Shown here piece after piece: positions 1-8,604 of a stretch of DNA of 64,000 bases. Each line of letters opens with the position of its first letter. Position 1 is the first letter of the stretch. The notes below the pieces were generated by a model. That model was not told the origin of the DNA and did no database searches. It saw only the letters and a list, made by a program, of their open reading frames with translations. The position numbers and the translations under genes were made by a program. Location: the IMG/VR virus record IMGVR_UViG_3300025577_000005, positions 1-64,000 of that record. One strand, written 5' to 3'. The DNA comes from a virus.

Positions 1-1329
1 AGTTGCCTTGGTCTTGTTATTGCCTTTCCTAAGCACCCTTCCAATAGACTGGAGATTCCGAATTCTAGATTTGGATGGAGAAGCAAAAATGACATTGTGG
101 AGATTTTTGATATTAATTCCTGTACTGAATGTTCCGTATGATGCAACAATAATCGCATTATTCTCTTGTTCAGTAATCTCCCTTACTTGTTCTCGATCCT
201 TTGTATCTACTCCACCATGGACAAAAAATACTTGTCTTTCATCAACCGTATTATTATTTATCATGTGATATAGTGGCTCACCATGACCCTCAACTCTTGC
301 AAAAAGAACCAAAGTATTTCCTTTGAGATCTAATGCAAGATTTCTTATGAACTTATTTCTGCGTTCATGATTGATAATATACTGAACTTCTTCTTCAAAG
401 TTTTCAAACTTATGTGCTGGGTGCTTCAGTAGAAGTACATTGATATCCAGTTTAGCAACATGACCCTTCGCCATTAACTCTTCGGTACGAATGATTTTGT
501 ACGAAGCTCCAAACAATCCCTCAAGAACCCATTTATGAGTTTGTGTTCCATCAAGTGTTCCGGTAAAACCAAAACGATATTTTGCATCAGCAAGTTTAGA
601 CATTATAGATATTAATGACTTTGATTTAAACTGGTGTGCTTCGTCTCCGATAACTACGTTAAATCTTTCAAAATATTTTCGGGGGAGTTTGTAAATAGAC
701 TGCCAGGTAGTAATAATAACTTGAGAATCCGTTTCTCTTTCCTTTCCCGCATAGATCTTGTGACAATATGAACCTACATCCCAACCATAGTCTGCAAAGT
801 CTTTATACATCTGCTCTACTAGCGAAGTCGTCGGAACGACTATCAGAATATTTTGTTTCTTCTCAACGTAATATCTCACAAGAGAATATATCATCAGAGA
901 CTTTCCAGAAGCAGTTGGGGATATCAACAACTTTCTATTATGTTTTAAAGCGTCGTATACTCCCTCAACTTGGTAATCTCTCGGAGAATACTTACAAATA
1001 GCATTCATATAATCTTTTACACCTTCCTTTGAGATAAAGTCATTCGTCTCAAAAGGAAGACCATAATACTTATTATCTACAAACTCATAAGTATATCCAT
1101 GGTCATCACAAAACTTTGTAACCTTGTCTAACAACCCAACATAAATCTCTCCGGTTTGGGTATTAAATAATCTTATCTTTCCATCCCAGTATTTACTACG
1201 ATACGAGGACATAAACTTTGCACCAGGAACCTCAAAGGTAAACTGGTCTGATAATTCGTAGTATACGTGAGGTTCTGCCTTAACCTGCAAATATACTTCA
1301 TTCTTTTTTGATATAATCAAATGAGACAT
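1..1329 (-). CDS. uvsW: UvsW-type DNA/RNA helicase (3' end off window)
   Basis: This is a superfamily 2 helicase matching T4 UvsW, which unwinds branched recombination intermediates and R-loops and so moves the phage from origin-dependent to recombination-dependent replication. Visible motifs are Walker A (ISPTASGKS, about residues 136-144), DEAH (229-232), GFTGT (motif III) and QSIGRVLR (motif VI) near the left edge. The 443 codons present lack only a short C-terminus relative to the roughly 500-residue T4 protein. The start is the ATG at 1329, the first in the frame. It lies downstream of uvsY and a 63-residue gene, the same neighbourhood as in T4. A small inverted repeat precedes the start. 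Identity is very secure. Confidence 0.96.
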   Translation of the reverse strand, partial: MSHLIISKKNEVYLQVKAEPHVYYELSDQFTFEVPGAKFMSSYRSKYWDGKIRLFNTQTGEIYVGLLDKVTKFCDDHGYTYEFVDNKYYGLPFETNDFISKEGVKDYMNAICKYSPRDYQVEGVYDALKHNRKLLISPTASGKSLMIYSLVRYYVEKKQNILIVVPTTSLVEQMYKDFADYGWDVGSYCHKIYAGKERETDSQVIITTWQSIYKLPRKYFERFNVVIGDEAHQFKSKSLISIMSKLADAKYRFGFTGTLDGTQTHKWVLEGLFGASYKIIRTEELMAKGHVAKLDINVLLLKHPAHKFENFEEEVQYIINHERRNKFIRNLALDLKGNTLVLFARVEGHGEPLYHMINNNTVDERQVFFVHGGVDTKDREQVREITEQENNAIIVASYGTFSTGINIKNLHNVIFASPSKSRIRNLQSIGRVLRKGNNKTKAT

Positions 1330-1334
1330 AACTC

Positions 1335-1348
1335 ATAGGTTCACCTAT
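1335..1348. promoter_or_regulatory. Short inverted repeat before uvsW
   Basis: Six-base arms (ATAGGT and ACCTAT) separated by two bases sit just upstream of the uvsW ATG. On the mRNA the hairpin would include the purine-rich AGGTGA that could act as ribosome binding site. A translational or operator role is inference only. Confidence 0.3.
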
Positions 1349-1354
1349 AAGTAT

Positions 1355-1546
1355 TTAGTTCATGCTGTCAAACTGATGTTCTAAAATAAGTCGATAAAAA
1401 TTATCTCTCATCGCAATTAAGTTTAGTTGTTCTTGTGGTTCTCCACCAGACCATTTTTGAACTGCTTGTTTAAGACCTTCATGAATGAGACGGATGCCAT
1501 GAATATTTACTTCAATATTATAATAGTTTCCTTCTTCTTGGTGCAT
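1355..1546 (-). CDS. Small conserved-position protein between uvsY and uvsW
   Basis: This is a 63-residue protein whose ATG overlaps the uvsY stop codon (TAATG), so the two are probably translationally coupled. T4 also has small unnamed genes (uvsY.-1, uvsY.-2) at this position. I see no motif beyond a mixed helical composition. Position suggests a recombination-linked or accessory role, but the sequence does not show a function. Confidence 0.75.
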   Translation of the reverse strand: MHQEEGNYYNIEVNIHGIRLIHEGLKQAVQKWSGGEPQEQLNLIAMRDNFYRLILEHQFDSMN

Positions 1547-1977
1547 TAGTTGAATCCTGATTGGAATTTGTGCCAGTCTATTGCATTCTTAATTTGGAAA
1601 GTTCTATTCGAAACTGTTTTAATAATTTCTTCTAAGAACTTGAGCATCACATCATAATAACGAATTTTGAGATCAATAGTATTTAACTTCTCATCGGCAT
1701 CCATATACCTCTGTAATGCTTCTTTATCTCTAACTTTGTATGGGAATGGTTCTTCGGCATAAACCTCTGCTGTTGCCTTTCCTGTGTAGTAGTTGTATCT
1801 TTCTAACTTTATACGATTATAAGTTCCTCTCGCCTTCTCTCTCAAAAGAGTGATGGTATTGTATAAAGTGTAATATTTTGAATGAAGTTGTGGAACTTTT
1901 AGTGATTCATCATGTAGATTATCAGGGTCGATTTGGGAATCTTTTTCCCACATCTCCTGAATTTGATCAAGGTTCAT
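1546..1977 (-). CDS. uvsY: UvsY recombination mediator protein
   Basis: This is the UvsY recombination mediator (143 residues; T4 UvsY is 137). It helps load the UvsX recombinase onto ssDNA coated with gp32. The aligned features are the N-terminal acidic helix, a central basic RxxYYTGKA-like stretch that resembles the YYSGR region of T4 UvsY, and the C-terminal KNAIDW helix. Its ATG overlaps the stop of the preceding gp3-like gene (ATGA), and its own stop overlaps the next ATG. UvsY forms heptamers in T4. Nothing unusual is seen. Confidence 0.93.
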   Translation of the reverse strand: MNLDQIQEMWEKDSQIDPDNLHDESLKVPQLHSKYYTLYNTITLLREKARGTYNRIKLERYNYYTGKATAEVYAEEPFPYKVRDKEALQRYMDADEKLNTIDLKIRYYDVMLKFLEEIIKTVSNRTFQIKNAIDWHKFQSGFN

Positions 1978-2522
1978 AGAGGTGTTCTGTTATCAGCAGC
2001 TAATACATTGTACACAGTATACTTGAAAGTGACCTCTGCTGTAAAGTAGTTGATATCCGTATCACCTGCTTCAAAATCTAAAGAAGTCAAATATACTGGA
2101 AATAAATCTTTAAATTTTACAATAGCAACATCTCTAAAGTTACTATTTAAAATGTGAAGACTTCCATCACTAAATTGTTGTTTTAAATCTCTTACTCCAT
2201 TAGCATCTGTTGTTAAATCTTTAAACTCTTGTGCCGTCTCTGGAGAACCTAAACCTGTCATCCAATTATGAATTGCCATATAGTTGACCATATTTTCGTC
2301 AACTAAAAATCTTAAGGAAAAATCTCCATAAGTAAGTTTATCACCAGGAATATCAATATCCTTAAGATAGGTTGGTTGAACTGCTGTTCCTAAACTTATA
2401 TTGGGAATGCTAGCAGAGTTTGAAAAAAAATCAACCTTTGGTTCTTTTGCTAATGTAAATTTAAAACCAACAGGTGATAAAAAATTTCTATTTCCTATCT
2501 GCTTACCAAATGCCGTCGCCAT
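1974..2522 (-). CDS. 3: gp3-like tail completion / sheath stabiliser (gp19 fold)
   Basis: This 182-residue protein has the overall pattern of T4 gp19-family tail-tube proteins: a beta-rich N-terminus, SASIPNISLG, a central LRFLVDENM segment and a C-terminal SLDFEAGDTDINYFTAEVTF. It is clearly distinct from the true tube gene at 7984-8583. In cyanomyophages the gene following gp23 is usually named gp3, the tail-completion and sheath-stabilising terminator, and I follow that. The alternative is a tail-tube paralog. It lies after the gp23 terminator and is coupled to uvsY by overlap. Confidence 0.72.
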   Translation of the reverse strand: MATAFGKQIGNRNFLSPVGFKFTLAKEPKVDFFSNSASIPNISLGTAVQPTYLKDIDIPGDKLTYGDFSLRFLVDENMVNYMAIHNWMTGLGSPETAQEFKDLTTDANGVRDLKQQFSDGSLHILNSNFRDVAIVKFKDLFPVYLTSLDFEAGDTDINYFTAEVTFKYTVYNVLAADNRTPL

Positions 2523-2548
2523 TGTTTTATTTGTATTTAGATAAAAAA

Positions 2549-2568
2549 AGAGGGTCCGAAGACCCTCT
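2549..2568 (-). terminator. Rho-independent terminator after gp23
   Basis: On the minus strand a perfect 8-bp stem (AGAGGGTC / GACCCTCT) closes a TTCG tetraloop and is followed directly by seven T residues. It lies 24 bases past the gp23 stop and separates the very highly expressed capsid gene from gp3/uvsY/uvsW. Confidence 0.93.
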
Positions 2569-2591
2569 GTAAAAAATATGTGAACCGTGGA

Positions 2592-3953
2592 TCACATGAG
2601 GTTTTGAACTTTGACTCTTCTGTAGTAACGGTTTTTGTTGGTTTGGAGTCTTCCCAAACTCTCAGTAGTTCCTTCTGCGAAGGGGTTAGAAACGATACCG
2701 TAACGAGTCTTGAATCCGATTTTGGGCTGGAAGGTGTTCTCTCCAACTGCACGAACCATCTGAAGAGGAACGTAAGGGCAGTAGAACAGACCTGCGTCAT
2801 AAGGTGAAGAACCTTTATAACCAGCAACATAGTACTGATCAGCAGAAACGTTTGCAGAATAAGGATCGATGTAGACCTTATACTTACCAGCAAGTACACC
2901 TGCGAAGGTGTTACCGGTGTCATCAACGTTCAGGTTTGCATTGAGTGCAGGGGTGTAATCAAGTACACCAGCCATGGTCAGTGCGGAAGCAACGTCTGCG
3001 GAACACAGAATCATGTTGCCCTTTCCTCTACGAGTTCTTTGTGCGATTGCGTTCGCATCTCTCTCGATTTGGAAAATAAGACCTTTGAACTTCTCAACAG
3101 ACCAACGTCCATTAGAGTCAACGTCAAGGTCGAAAGTACCGGCAGTAGCAACATTCTGTTGAGCACCGGGTTCTGCAACCTTATAGATGGTTCTGATGAC
3201 TTCTCTGTTGATTTCCGCAAGGATTTCAGTGGAGAGAATGTTGGCAAGTTCTGCCTCAGCATTCAAACCATGAATTGCCTTGAGGTCTTGTGCCAGTTCC
3301 AGAGAATACTCTGCTTTCAGAGCACGGGACTTAGCAGTAACGGTGACTTTCTCAATCGAGAATGCCATCTCGTTGAATGTCTGACCATCTCCAAGGCTTT
3401 CGGACATCGATGTGTCCATGCCCTGACCAACGCCATAAGCACCTTGGGTTTGAGCAGTTGGACTCAGAAGACCTGGATTGGAAGGATTACTTCCAGCAGC
3501 TTGTAAACCAGTAATTCCTAAACCAACGTTTGCTTCCTGACCAGCAACATATGGAGTAGCACTTCCGATTCCACTGTTAGAGAATCCAGTATCTGCTTCG
3601 TCGAACAATGCTTCGGTACCACCCTGGGTGCTGAAGCGTGAACGCATTGCGAAGATTAGTCCAGTAGGACCGTTCATCGGTTGAACACCTGCGAGGTCAT
3701 ATGCGACCAAGTTAGGCATTGCGCGTCTGATCAATGAGATCAGAACAGGATCGAAATTATCGATACTGGAACCGGTTGAGTTAGTAGGAGCTTCGGAAAG
3801 GAATTCCTTTTCTTCTCTGATTGTTCTTTCTTGATTCTCCAGAAGAACTGCGGTAACCATTCTCTTATGAGCATCATTGATGCCTCCGAGACCCTCATGG
3901 TTGAGGATAGGTGCCCACTTCTCCTGAAGGTATTCAGCATTGAAACCTTGCAT
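2592..3953 (-). CDS. 23: gp23 major capsid protein precursor
   Basis: This is the major head protein, which forms the hexamers of the icosahedral shell. The 453-residue precursor begins with the conserved helical delta-region (MQGFNAEYLQEKWAP) that is removed by the gp21 protease. The likely processing site is after the Glu of FLSE at residues 51-54, which fits the (I/L)xE rule for T4 prohead cleavage. The mature body contains the conserved segments NFDPVLISLIRRAMPNLVA and the C-terminal GRLQTNKNRYYRRV. It is preceded by a late-type promoter and followed by a strong terminator, consistent with very high late expression. No separate gp24 vertex gene is seen in the window. Confidence 0.97.
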   Translation of the reverse strand: MQGFNAEYLQEKWAPILNHEGLGGINDAHKRMVTAVLLENQERTIREEKEFLSEAPTNSTGSSIDNFDPVLISLIRRAMPNLVAYDLAGVQPMNGPTGLIFAMRSRFSTQGGTEALFDEADTGFSNSGIGSATPYVAGQEANVGLGITGLQAAGSNPSNPGLLSPTAQTQGAYGVGQGMDTSMSESLGDGQTFNEMAFSIEKVTVTAKSRALKAEYSLELAQDLKAIHGLNAEAELANILSTEILAEINREVIRTIYKVAEPGAQQNVATAGTFDLDVDSNGRWSVEKFKGLIFQIERDANAIAQRTRRGKGNMILCSADVASALTMAGVLDYTPALNANLNVDDTGNTFAGVLAGKYKVYIDPYSANVSADQYYVAGYKGSSPYDAGLFYCPYVPLQMVRAVGENTFQPKIGFKTRYGIVSNPFAEGTTESLGRLQTNKNRYYRRVKVQNLM

Positions 3954-3983
3954 TTGAATTTACCTTGTTAAAAATTTTAGTTT

Positions 3984-3991
3984 GATTTATA
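3984..3991 (-). promoter_or_regulatory. T4-type late promoter for gp23
   Basis: TATAAATC on the minus strand matches 7 of 8 bases of the T4 late consensus TATAAATA (gp55 sigma). It is 31 bases upstream of the gp23 ATG, with no -35 box needed for this class. Confidence 0.7.
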
Positions 3992-4000
3992 ATTAAAAAA

Positions 4001-5128
4001 TCACTTTTTAGAAACTCTGGTCAGAGTGTCGAGATAGGATTCCATTAGACCAGTAACTGGTTGTGCAATGGACTCTGAACTCTCGGAGATATTCTCTGAA
4101 GTGTCTCTTTGAGCACCAGCATTTTCTGGGAAATATGAATTTCTCAGGGTTGCTAGTTTCTCACGATAGTTGTCTTCACTATCAAACTCAACATTTTCGG
4201 CAAGAGAAGCGAGTTTATCCTTCTGGGAAAGTGCTAGACCTTCGCAGACCTCGGAGAAGATTACATCAGCAACCGACTCAGCTAATCTTTGATTAAGAGC
4301 AACATTAGATTTAATTTGCTCGTTGAGTTTATCTTCCATTTCATCTAATTTCTCTACCATTGCGGTAGTTACATCATATTTTTCTTCAGGGATTGTTACA
4401 TAATGATCTTCAAAAAGACTTCTCATTCCAGTCAGGAATGATTCGGTCATTTCTGCCTTGAGACCTTGCTCAATTGCGAGTTGATTTTCAGAAATCCACT
4501 CTTCGGCAACATACTCAAGGTATGCATCAACTCTACTAGTTAGTTCTTCCTTAATAACGGAAACTTCTTCTTCGAGAGTTGTTTCGTATTGTGCCTTCAG
4601 TTCTTCTTGAACTTCGGCAACTTTTGTTTTGATAGCAGCTTCAAAAATGGTACGTGCTTTCTCTTGGAAGTCCTCGGAAAGTTCTTCACCGGCAAGCAGT
4701 GCTTCAACATCTTCTTCGATGTTATATTCTGCTTCTGGTGCTTGCTCTTCTTCGGATACAACTTCTTCTTCAGAAGTTTCTTCTTCGGAGACTACATCTT
4801 CGGCCGATGCAGTGGTCTCTTCTTCTTCGACTACTTCACCTGCAACTTCCTCTTCTTCCTTCATACCCTTAGGCATGGGATCAGCAGGTTTAGCACCCCT
4901 ATTCACAATGTCTTTGACAGTTGCGATTTTGGGTTCTGCGAGTTTAGCAGAGTTGTCGTCTACTTTATAGTTTTCTGGAGTAGGGCCACCGAGATCTTCG
5001 TAACTGCCAGTTTGACCAGGGGTCGAAACACCAGAAGCATTGCTTCCGGATTTTGGCATTACCTCAGATGCAGCAGCTCCTTTAGTTACTACGTTTTCCA
5101 TTTCTTGTAAATTGCTACCAACGGACAT
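4001..5128 (-). CDS. 22: gp22 prohead core scaffolding protein
   Basis: This is the main scaffold of the prohead core, around which gp23 assembles and which gp21 later degrades to peptides. The 375-residue protein (T4 gp22: 269) is very acidic. It has long Glu-rich tracts around residues 95-160, a helical coiled-coil-rich second half, and the conserved C-terminal pattern ending VTGLMESYLDTLTRVSKK. Its place between gp21 and gp23 is exact for T4-like phages. Expression is probably from the late promoter 33 bases upstream. The extra length lies in the acidic N-terminal part. Confidence 0.92.
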   Translation of the reverse strand: MSVGSNLQEMENVVTKGAAASEVMPKSGSNASGVSTPGQTGSYEDLGGPTPENYKVDDNSAKLAEPKIATVKDIVNRGAKPADPMPKGMKEEEEVAGEVVEEEETTASAEDVVSEEETSEEEVVSEEEQAPEAEYNIEEDVEALLAGEELSEDFQEKARTIFEAAIKTKVAEVQEELKAQYETTLEEEVSVIKEELTSRVDAYLEYVAEEWISENQLAIEQGLKAEMTESFLTGMRSLFEDHYVTIPEEKYDVTTAMVEKLDEMEDKLNEQIKSNVALNQRLAESVADVIFSEVCEGLALSQKDKLASLAENVEFDSEDNYREKLATLRNSYFPENAGAQRDTSENISESSESIAQPVTGLMESYLDTLTRVSKK

Positions 5129-5160
5129 TTGATTGTATTAGATTTTTATACTAATATATT

Positions 5161-5168
5161 TATTTATA
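5161..5168 (-). promoter_or_regulatory. T4-type late promoter for gp22
   Basis: This is a perfect TATAAATA on the minus strand, three bases after the gp21 stop and 33 bases before the gp22 ATG. Confidence 0.85.
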
Positions 5169-5170
5169 AT

Positions 5171-5821
5171 TTAAAGATTTGATAAGAATTCGTTGAACAA
5201 GTTTAACTTATGTTCTTCGAGAACTTTTTGGTCAACAAGAGTGTTAATTCTCTTCTGAGTTCTTTCTGCGAGTTGCTCACGAAGAATTCCTCCTTCCCAA
5301 ACCCACTCTTTTCCTTCCATAATTCCTGATACAAATGCATCGGGTGCAGAAGGATCGGCAACGATATCAGCAGCAGTTGCTAACATGAAATCTTCACCAA
5401 CAACTTTTATACCACCACGGTCTTCTTTTAATGAACCAACACCACGAGAAGAAACTCCAAGCATCACACCTTCATCTAAAAGTGAAGATGCAATTTTACC
5501 CATAGGAGTATTAAGGATTTGTGCCTTACCCCTGAAATTACTACCCTCTTGAGTGAGTGAAGTAATCTTATGTGAAACACGGTCAAGATTTACTGTAGGT
5601 CCATCAGGATGACCAAGTTCTCCAAGAGCACGTCCCTTTTGGACGAATGCCTCATTATATCTTTTTACTTCACGAGAAAGAGTCTCCATAGGATACATTC
5701 TTTTATTACGATTTTCGAGGTCTGCTTGAAGGAAAACTCCTTCAATATAAAGTTTCTTATTAGAACCTTTACCTTCGGTAATAATCTTTACGTTTGAAAT
5801 TTCTTCGGTGATGAGTTTCAT
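5171..5821 (-). CDS. 21: gp21 prohead core protease
   Basis: This serine protease matures the prohead by cleaving gp23, gp22 and the core proteins. I place the start at the ATG of MKLITEE (5821), because the longer reading frame would run into the upstream gene. This gives 216 residues (T4 gp21: 212). The conserved catalytic surroundings are visible: a GHPD motif with His71 and a GVSSRGVGS motif with Ser124/Ser125. The C-terminal helical tail, which autocleaves in T4, is present. It is five bases from the preceding 89-residue gene. Confidence 0.93.
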   Translation of the reverse strand: MKLITEEISNVKIITEGKGSNKKLYIEGVFLQADLENRNKRMYPMETLSREVKRYNEAFVQKGRALGELGHPDGPTVNLDRVSHKITSLTQEGSNFRGKAQILNTPMGKIASSLLDEGVMLGVSSRGVGSLKEDRGGIKVVGEDFMLATAADIVADPSAPDAFVSGIMEGKEWVWEGGILREQLAERTQKRINTLVDQKVLEEHKLNLFNEFLSNL

Positions 5822-5826
5822 TTGTA

Positions 5827-6096
5827 TTAACCTGTAAATCCTACTTTTGATCCCAATACACCAGCATTTGCGGCAAACACACACTGAGTTGGATTTTTCT
5901 CAAGATATTCAACTGCACCTGTTGGTAAAGTAAAAGAACCAACCACGTCTCCACTTTGAGTTTCTACAACAGTTACTAAATGGTTGGAAGTATGAGTATT
6001 TACTAAACGAACAACAGTTGCTTGAGTAAAACTAGTTGCGGCACCAGTTGTTGTGGGCAGAGCTGCCTCCGCACCTTTACATAAAGTTCTTGCCAT
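5827..6096 (-). CDS. Small protein between gp67-like and gp21 (unknown)
   Basis: This 89-residue, beta-rich, Thr/Val/Gly-rich protein sits where T4 carries gene 68. It does not resemble gp68, which is helical and acidic. The ATG overlaps the stop of the gp67-like gene (TAATG), so it is translated with the prohead genes. The segment HTSNHLVTVVETQSGDVVGS looks like a small beta-sandwich. A minor structural or host-DNA-derived role is possible. I do not recognise a family. Confidence 0.75.
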   Translation of the reverse strand: MARTLCKGAEAALPTTTGAATSFTQATVVRLVNTHTSNHLVTVVETQSGDVVGSFTLPTGAVEYLEKNPTQCVFAANAGVLGSKVGFTG

Positions 6097-6266
6097 TACT
6101 CTTCCCCTTCGGAATTATCTTGCTGGTCATCAAACATGGATGCGCCAACTGTTGGACGAATAGTATTAATACGTTCTGCTGCTTTTGCATACAAAACATC
6201 TTTAATTCTGTCACTAATATCAGATGCCGACGAATCGGATCCGACTAAATTTACAATTTCTTCCAT
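6096..6266 (-). CDS. 67: gp67-like prohead core protein
   Basis: This is a 56-residue protein starting MEEIVNLVGSDS and ending in an acidic NSEGEE tail. T4 gp67 is likewise a short internal core protein with one amphipathic N-terminal helix (here about residues 14-40, DRIKDVLYAKAAERINTIRP) and an acidic tail. It stands directly after portal gene 20 in both genomes. Role by analogy: prohead core assembly, followed by gp21 cleavage. The tail is much shorter than in T4, so the assignment rests on position and composition as much as sequence. A perfect late promoter lies 25 bases upstream. Confidence 0.68.
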   Translation of the reverse strand: MEEIVNLVGSDSSASDISDRIKDVLYAKAAERINTIRPTVGASMFDDQQDNSEGEE

Positions 6267-6291
6267 GAAAATTTAATATATGTATATTTTA

Positions 6292-6299
6292 TATTTATA
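6292..6299 (-). promoter_or_regulatory. T4-type late promoter overlapping the gp20 stop codon
   Basis: This is a perfect TATAAATA on the minus strand whose TAA is also the gp20 stop codon. It would drive gp67-like, the 89-residue gene and gp21. Confidence 0.82.
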
Positions 6300-7950
6300 T
6301 CTCGGCAGCTTTACCGTCTACTTCAGTCATGCCACCATCTACTTCAGGTTCCATCGGAACATCACCCATCATTCCCTGCTCACCTTCTTGTGGTAATGGT
6401 TCTCCAGTTATTGGATCCATTGCACTTGGATCGGGAATAATTCCATCTTTGATTTCTTGTTCAATTTGCTCATCCATTTCAACCATCTCTCCATCAGTCT
6501 GACGAAGAACTTTACTACGAACCCAATGAGTTGAATAATACTTACCAATATAAGGTTCAATAGTTGCAAGAACACCAAGTCTCTCATTCAACATCTCAGT
6601 TTCTTTCAGTTCTGCAAACTGATTATCATACAAGAAATCATATTGAATATGATCACTAATTCTATCCCAGTCTTCTACTGAAACAATGTTCTTAAGAATG
6701 AGTTGTGTCTTCAACATATCATTGAACATTTGAGCAAATCTCTTTCTCAAACGACCAACAAACTTAGCAAACTTAAGTTCATCTCTTAAAATCTCTGAAG
6801 AACGACCAAGGTTAAAACCACCATCGGCAGCAATTCTAGATTCTGGAACTCCAAGTGCTCTATAAAGTTTCTTTTGGAAATACTCAATATCAGCAAGTTC
6901 TCCTAAGTTTTGTCCACCAGGAAGAGTTGTAATCTCAGTTCCTCTACCTCCTTCTCTTCTGGGAAGCCAGAAATCTTCCATCATACTCATAAATTTACGA
7001 TCATCACGAACTTCACCCGTATTTGCATCATATACAAGTTTGTTACGATAACGATTCATAACATCACGAAGATATTGTTCTGCCTTTACCTTAGGAAGAT
7101 TACCAACATCAATGTAAAAAATACGACGTTCTGGTGCTCTTGATAATCTATAGATGACCAAAGAATCCTCAATCATTCTAAGTTGATTGAGTGCCTTGAT
7201 TGCTTTGTGGAGATAAGAAAGAATATTTCCTTTGTTTCTATCTACAAGACCTGAAGTGCAGTATGTAATTGCATCTTTTGCAATTTTAGTTCCCTTATTT
7301 CCACCACCACCAGTTAAGTTTCCTGTCGGATATTGAGGTTTTGGAGTGTAAACAAAATACTCTTCAATTTCTGGAGCAATACCATTTTTCTGTTCATCAC
7401 GACCAGCAATATTTGGTCCAATAACATTCTTATCTTGCTTCTTTTCTTGACGGACAAACCGCATCTTCATTGGATCAATGTACCTCAGCTCTTTAATTCC
7501 TTCCTGAGGATTTTTGAGATCAATTACCTTATGATAGTAAAGTCTTCCATCAACATACCAATTTCTAAAAATTTCGTGTGACTTCTTATCAAAATCTAGA
7601 ATTTCTTTAATATACTTAAATTCTTGTCTGATTGCTTTCTTTAAATTATCCGTGGCATTTAAATTAGACAATTCAATTTCAATTGGAGAATCATAAAGAT
7701 CACTCACAATTGCTTCATTTACAACATCTTCGATAGCACCATCCGCTTCTGGATGTAGTGACATCTCTCTGTATCTTTTGATTAAATCAAATTCTGTTCT
7801 ATATTGTCCTTCAATATCTACATATGAACCATAAAATCCACTGCTAATATAGTTATCAACCCCATCCTCGTTATTCACGGGGACAGGGGAAACTACAGAT
7901 TTGGATTTCTTTTCTGTATCATCAATAGAAAAACCAAAAAGTTTTGCCAT
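6295..7950 (-). CDS. 20: gp20 portal vertex protein
   Basis: This is the portal protein (551 residues; T4 524), a dodecamer at the unique head vertex through which DNA is packaged and ejected. It initiates head assembly and later docks terminase and then the neck. Typical features include the YREMSLHPEADGAIEDVVNEAI segment early in the protein, a central GGRGTEITTLPGGQNLGEL region, and an acidic C-terminal tail. This is the gene most used as a marker for cyanomyophage diversity. A weak late-promoter-like CCTAAATA (6 of 8) overlaps the gp19 stop at 7981-7988. Confidence 0.97.
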   Translation of the reverse strand: MAKLFGFSIDDTEKKSKSVVSPVPVNNEDGVDNYISSGFYGSYVDIEGQYRTEFDLIKRYREMSLHPEADGAIEDVVNEAIVSDLYDSPIEIELSNLNATDNLKKAIRQEFKYIKEILDFDKKSHEIFRNWYVDGRLYYHKVIDLKNPQEGIKELRYIDPMKMRFVRQEKKQDKNVIGPNIAGRDEQKNGIAPEIEEYFVYTPKPQYPTGNLTGGGGNKGTKIAKDAITYCTSGLVDRNKGNILSYLHKAIKALNQLRMIEDSLVIYRLSRAPERRIFYIDVGNLPKVKAEQYLRDVMNRYRNKLVYDANTGEVRDDRKFMSMMEDFWLPRREGGRGTEITTLPGGQNLGELADIEYFQKKLYRALGVPESRIAADGGFNLGRSSEILRDELKFAKFVGRLRKRFAQMFNDMLKTQLILKNIVSVEDWDRISDHIQYDFLYDNQFAELKETEMLNERLGVLATIEPYIGKYYSTHWVRSKVLRQTDGEMVEMDEQIEQEIKDGIIPDPSAMDPITGEPLPQEGEQGMMGDVPMEPEVDGGMTEVDGKAAEI

Positions 7951-7983
7951 ATTATAAACTAACTTAGACTACTATTTTATTAT

Positions 7984-8583
7984 TTAGGTAATATTTTCAC
8001 CACCTGCTTGAGCAGCTGTTCCTCTAAATGCTTCCCAATAATGAACTTGCATTTCTACGGTAAACTCCTGAATAGTATCAGTTGTATCGTAACTCAAATC
8101 AATTGTAGAAAGATTAGTCGGGAAAATATCCCAGAACTTATAGGATCTTAGAAGAGAACCATCACGATCAAGTTGTTTAACAACAGCATCTTTTTGATAT
8201 AGTGCTGGATTTGCAATTCCAGTTCCATCACTCATTTTGTTAATAATATTCATCCATTTTTCGAAAGCAGAACGAATGGAGAAATCAACATCATTCATAA
8301 CCGTGATTGTCCAGGTTTCGAATGTTCTATCTCCAGCAATTTTAAGGATACGACCTCTAAAGGGAATATCAATATTTGCAATTGTAGAGGCAGGCAATGC
8401 TGCTGCCTTTACAAGAAATCTTGCTTTTTCTAAAACTTCAGATTCATTATCTGGTTTAGCAGCACTTGGAAATGCTAATTCAACTTCAAATAGATTGGGT
8501 CTTGCACCACCACCAGTCAGTTTACTTTTAAAATCACTGATAGTTCTTAATGGTGCGGTATTTCGTTGTTGGCGACTAGGCAT
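7984..8583 (-). CDS. 19: gp19 tail tube protein
   Basis: This is the tail-tube monomer, stacked as hexameric rings inside the contractile sheath. The 199-residue length is longer than T4 gp19 (163), mainly at the N-terminus. Conserved pieces are RPNLFEVELAFP, IDIPFRGRILKIAGDRTFETWTITVMND and the C-terminal TDTIQEFTVEMQVHYWEA. It lies immediately after the sheath gene gp18 in the canonical order. It has no strong promoter of its own and is probably co-transcribed with gp18. Confidence 0.95.
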   Translation of the reverse strand: MPSRQQRNTAPLRTISDFKSKLTGGGARPNLFEVELAFPSAAKPDNESEVLEKARFLVKAAALPASTIANIDIPFRGRILKIAGDRTFETWTITVMNDVDFSIRSAFEKWMNIINKMSDGTGIANPALYQKDAVVKQLDRDGSLLRSYKFWDIFPTNLSTIDLSYDTTDTIQEFTVEMQVHYWEAFRGTAAQAGGENIT

Positions 8584-8604
8584 TTTTTTCTTTTAACCTC
8601 TAAA

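Noticed and set aside
2537-2926. Second frame inside gp23 (minus strand)
   Set aside because: It is an out-of-frame shadow of the capsid gene, spanning the terminator.
4629-4970. Ser-rich open frame on the plus strand
   Set aside because: It is the antisense of the Glu-rich part of gp22; GAA/GAG codons read as TTC/CTC in reverse, giving long Ser/Leu frames. No ribosome binding site.
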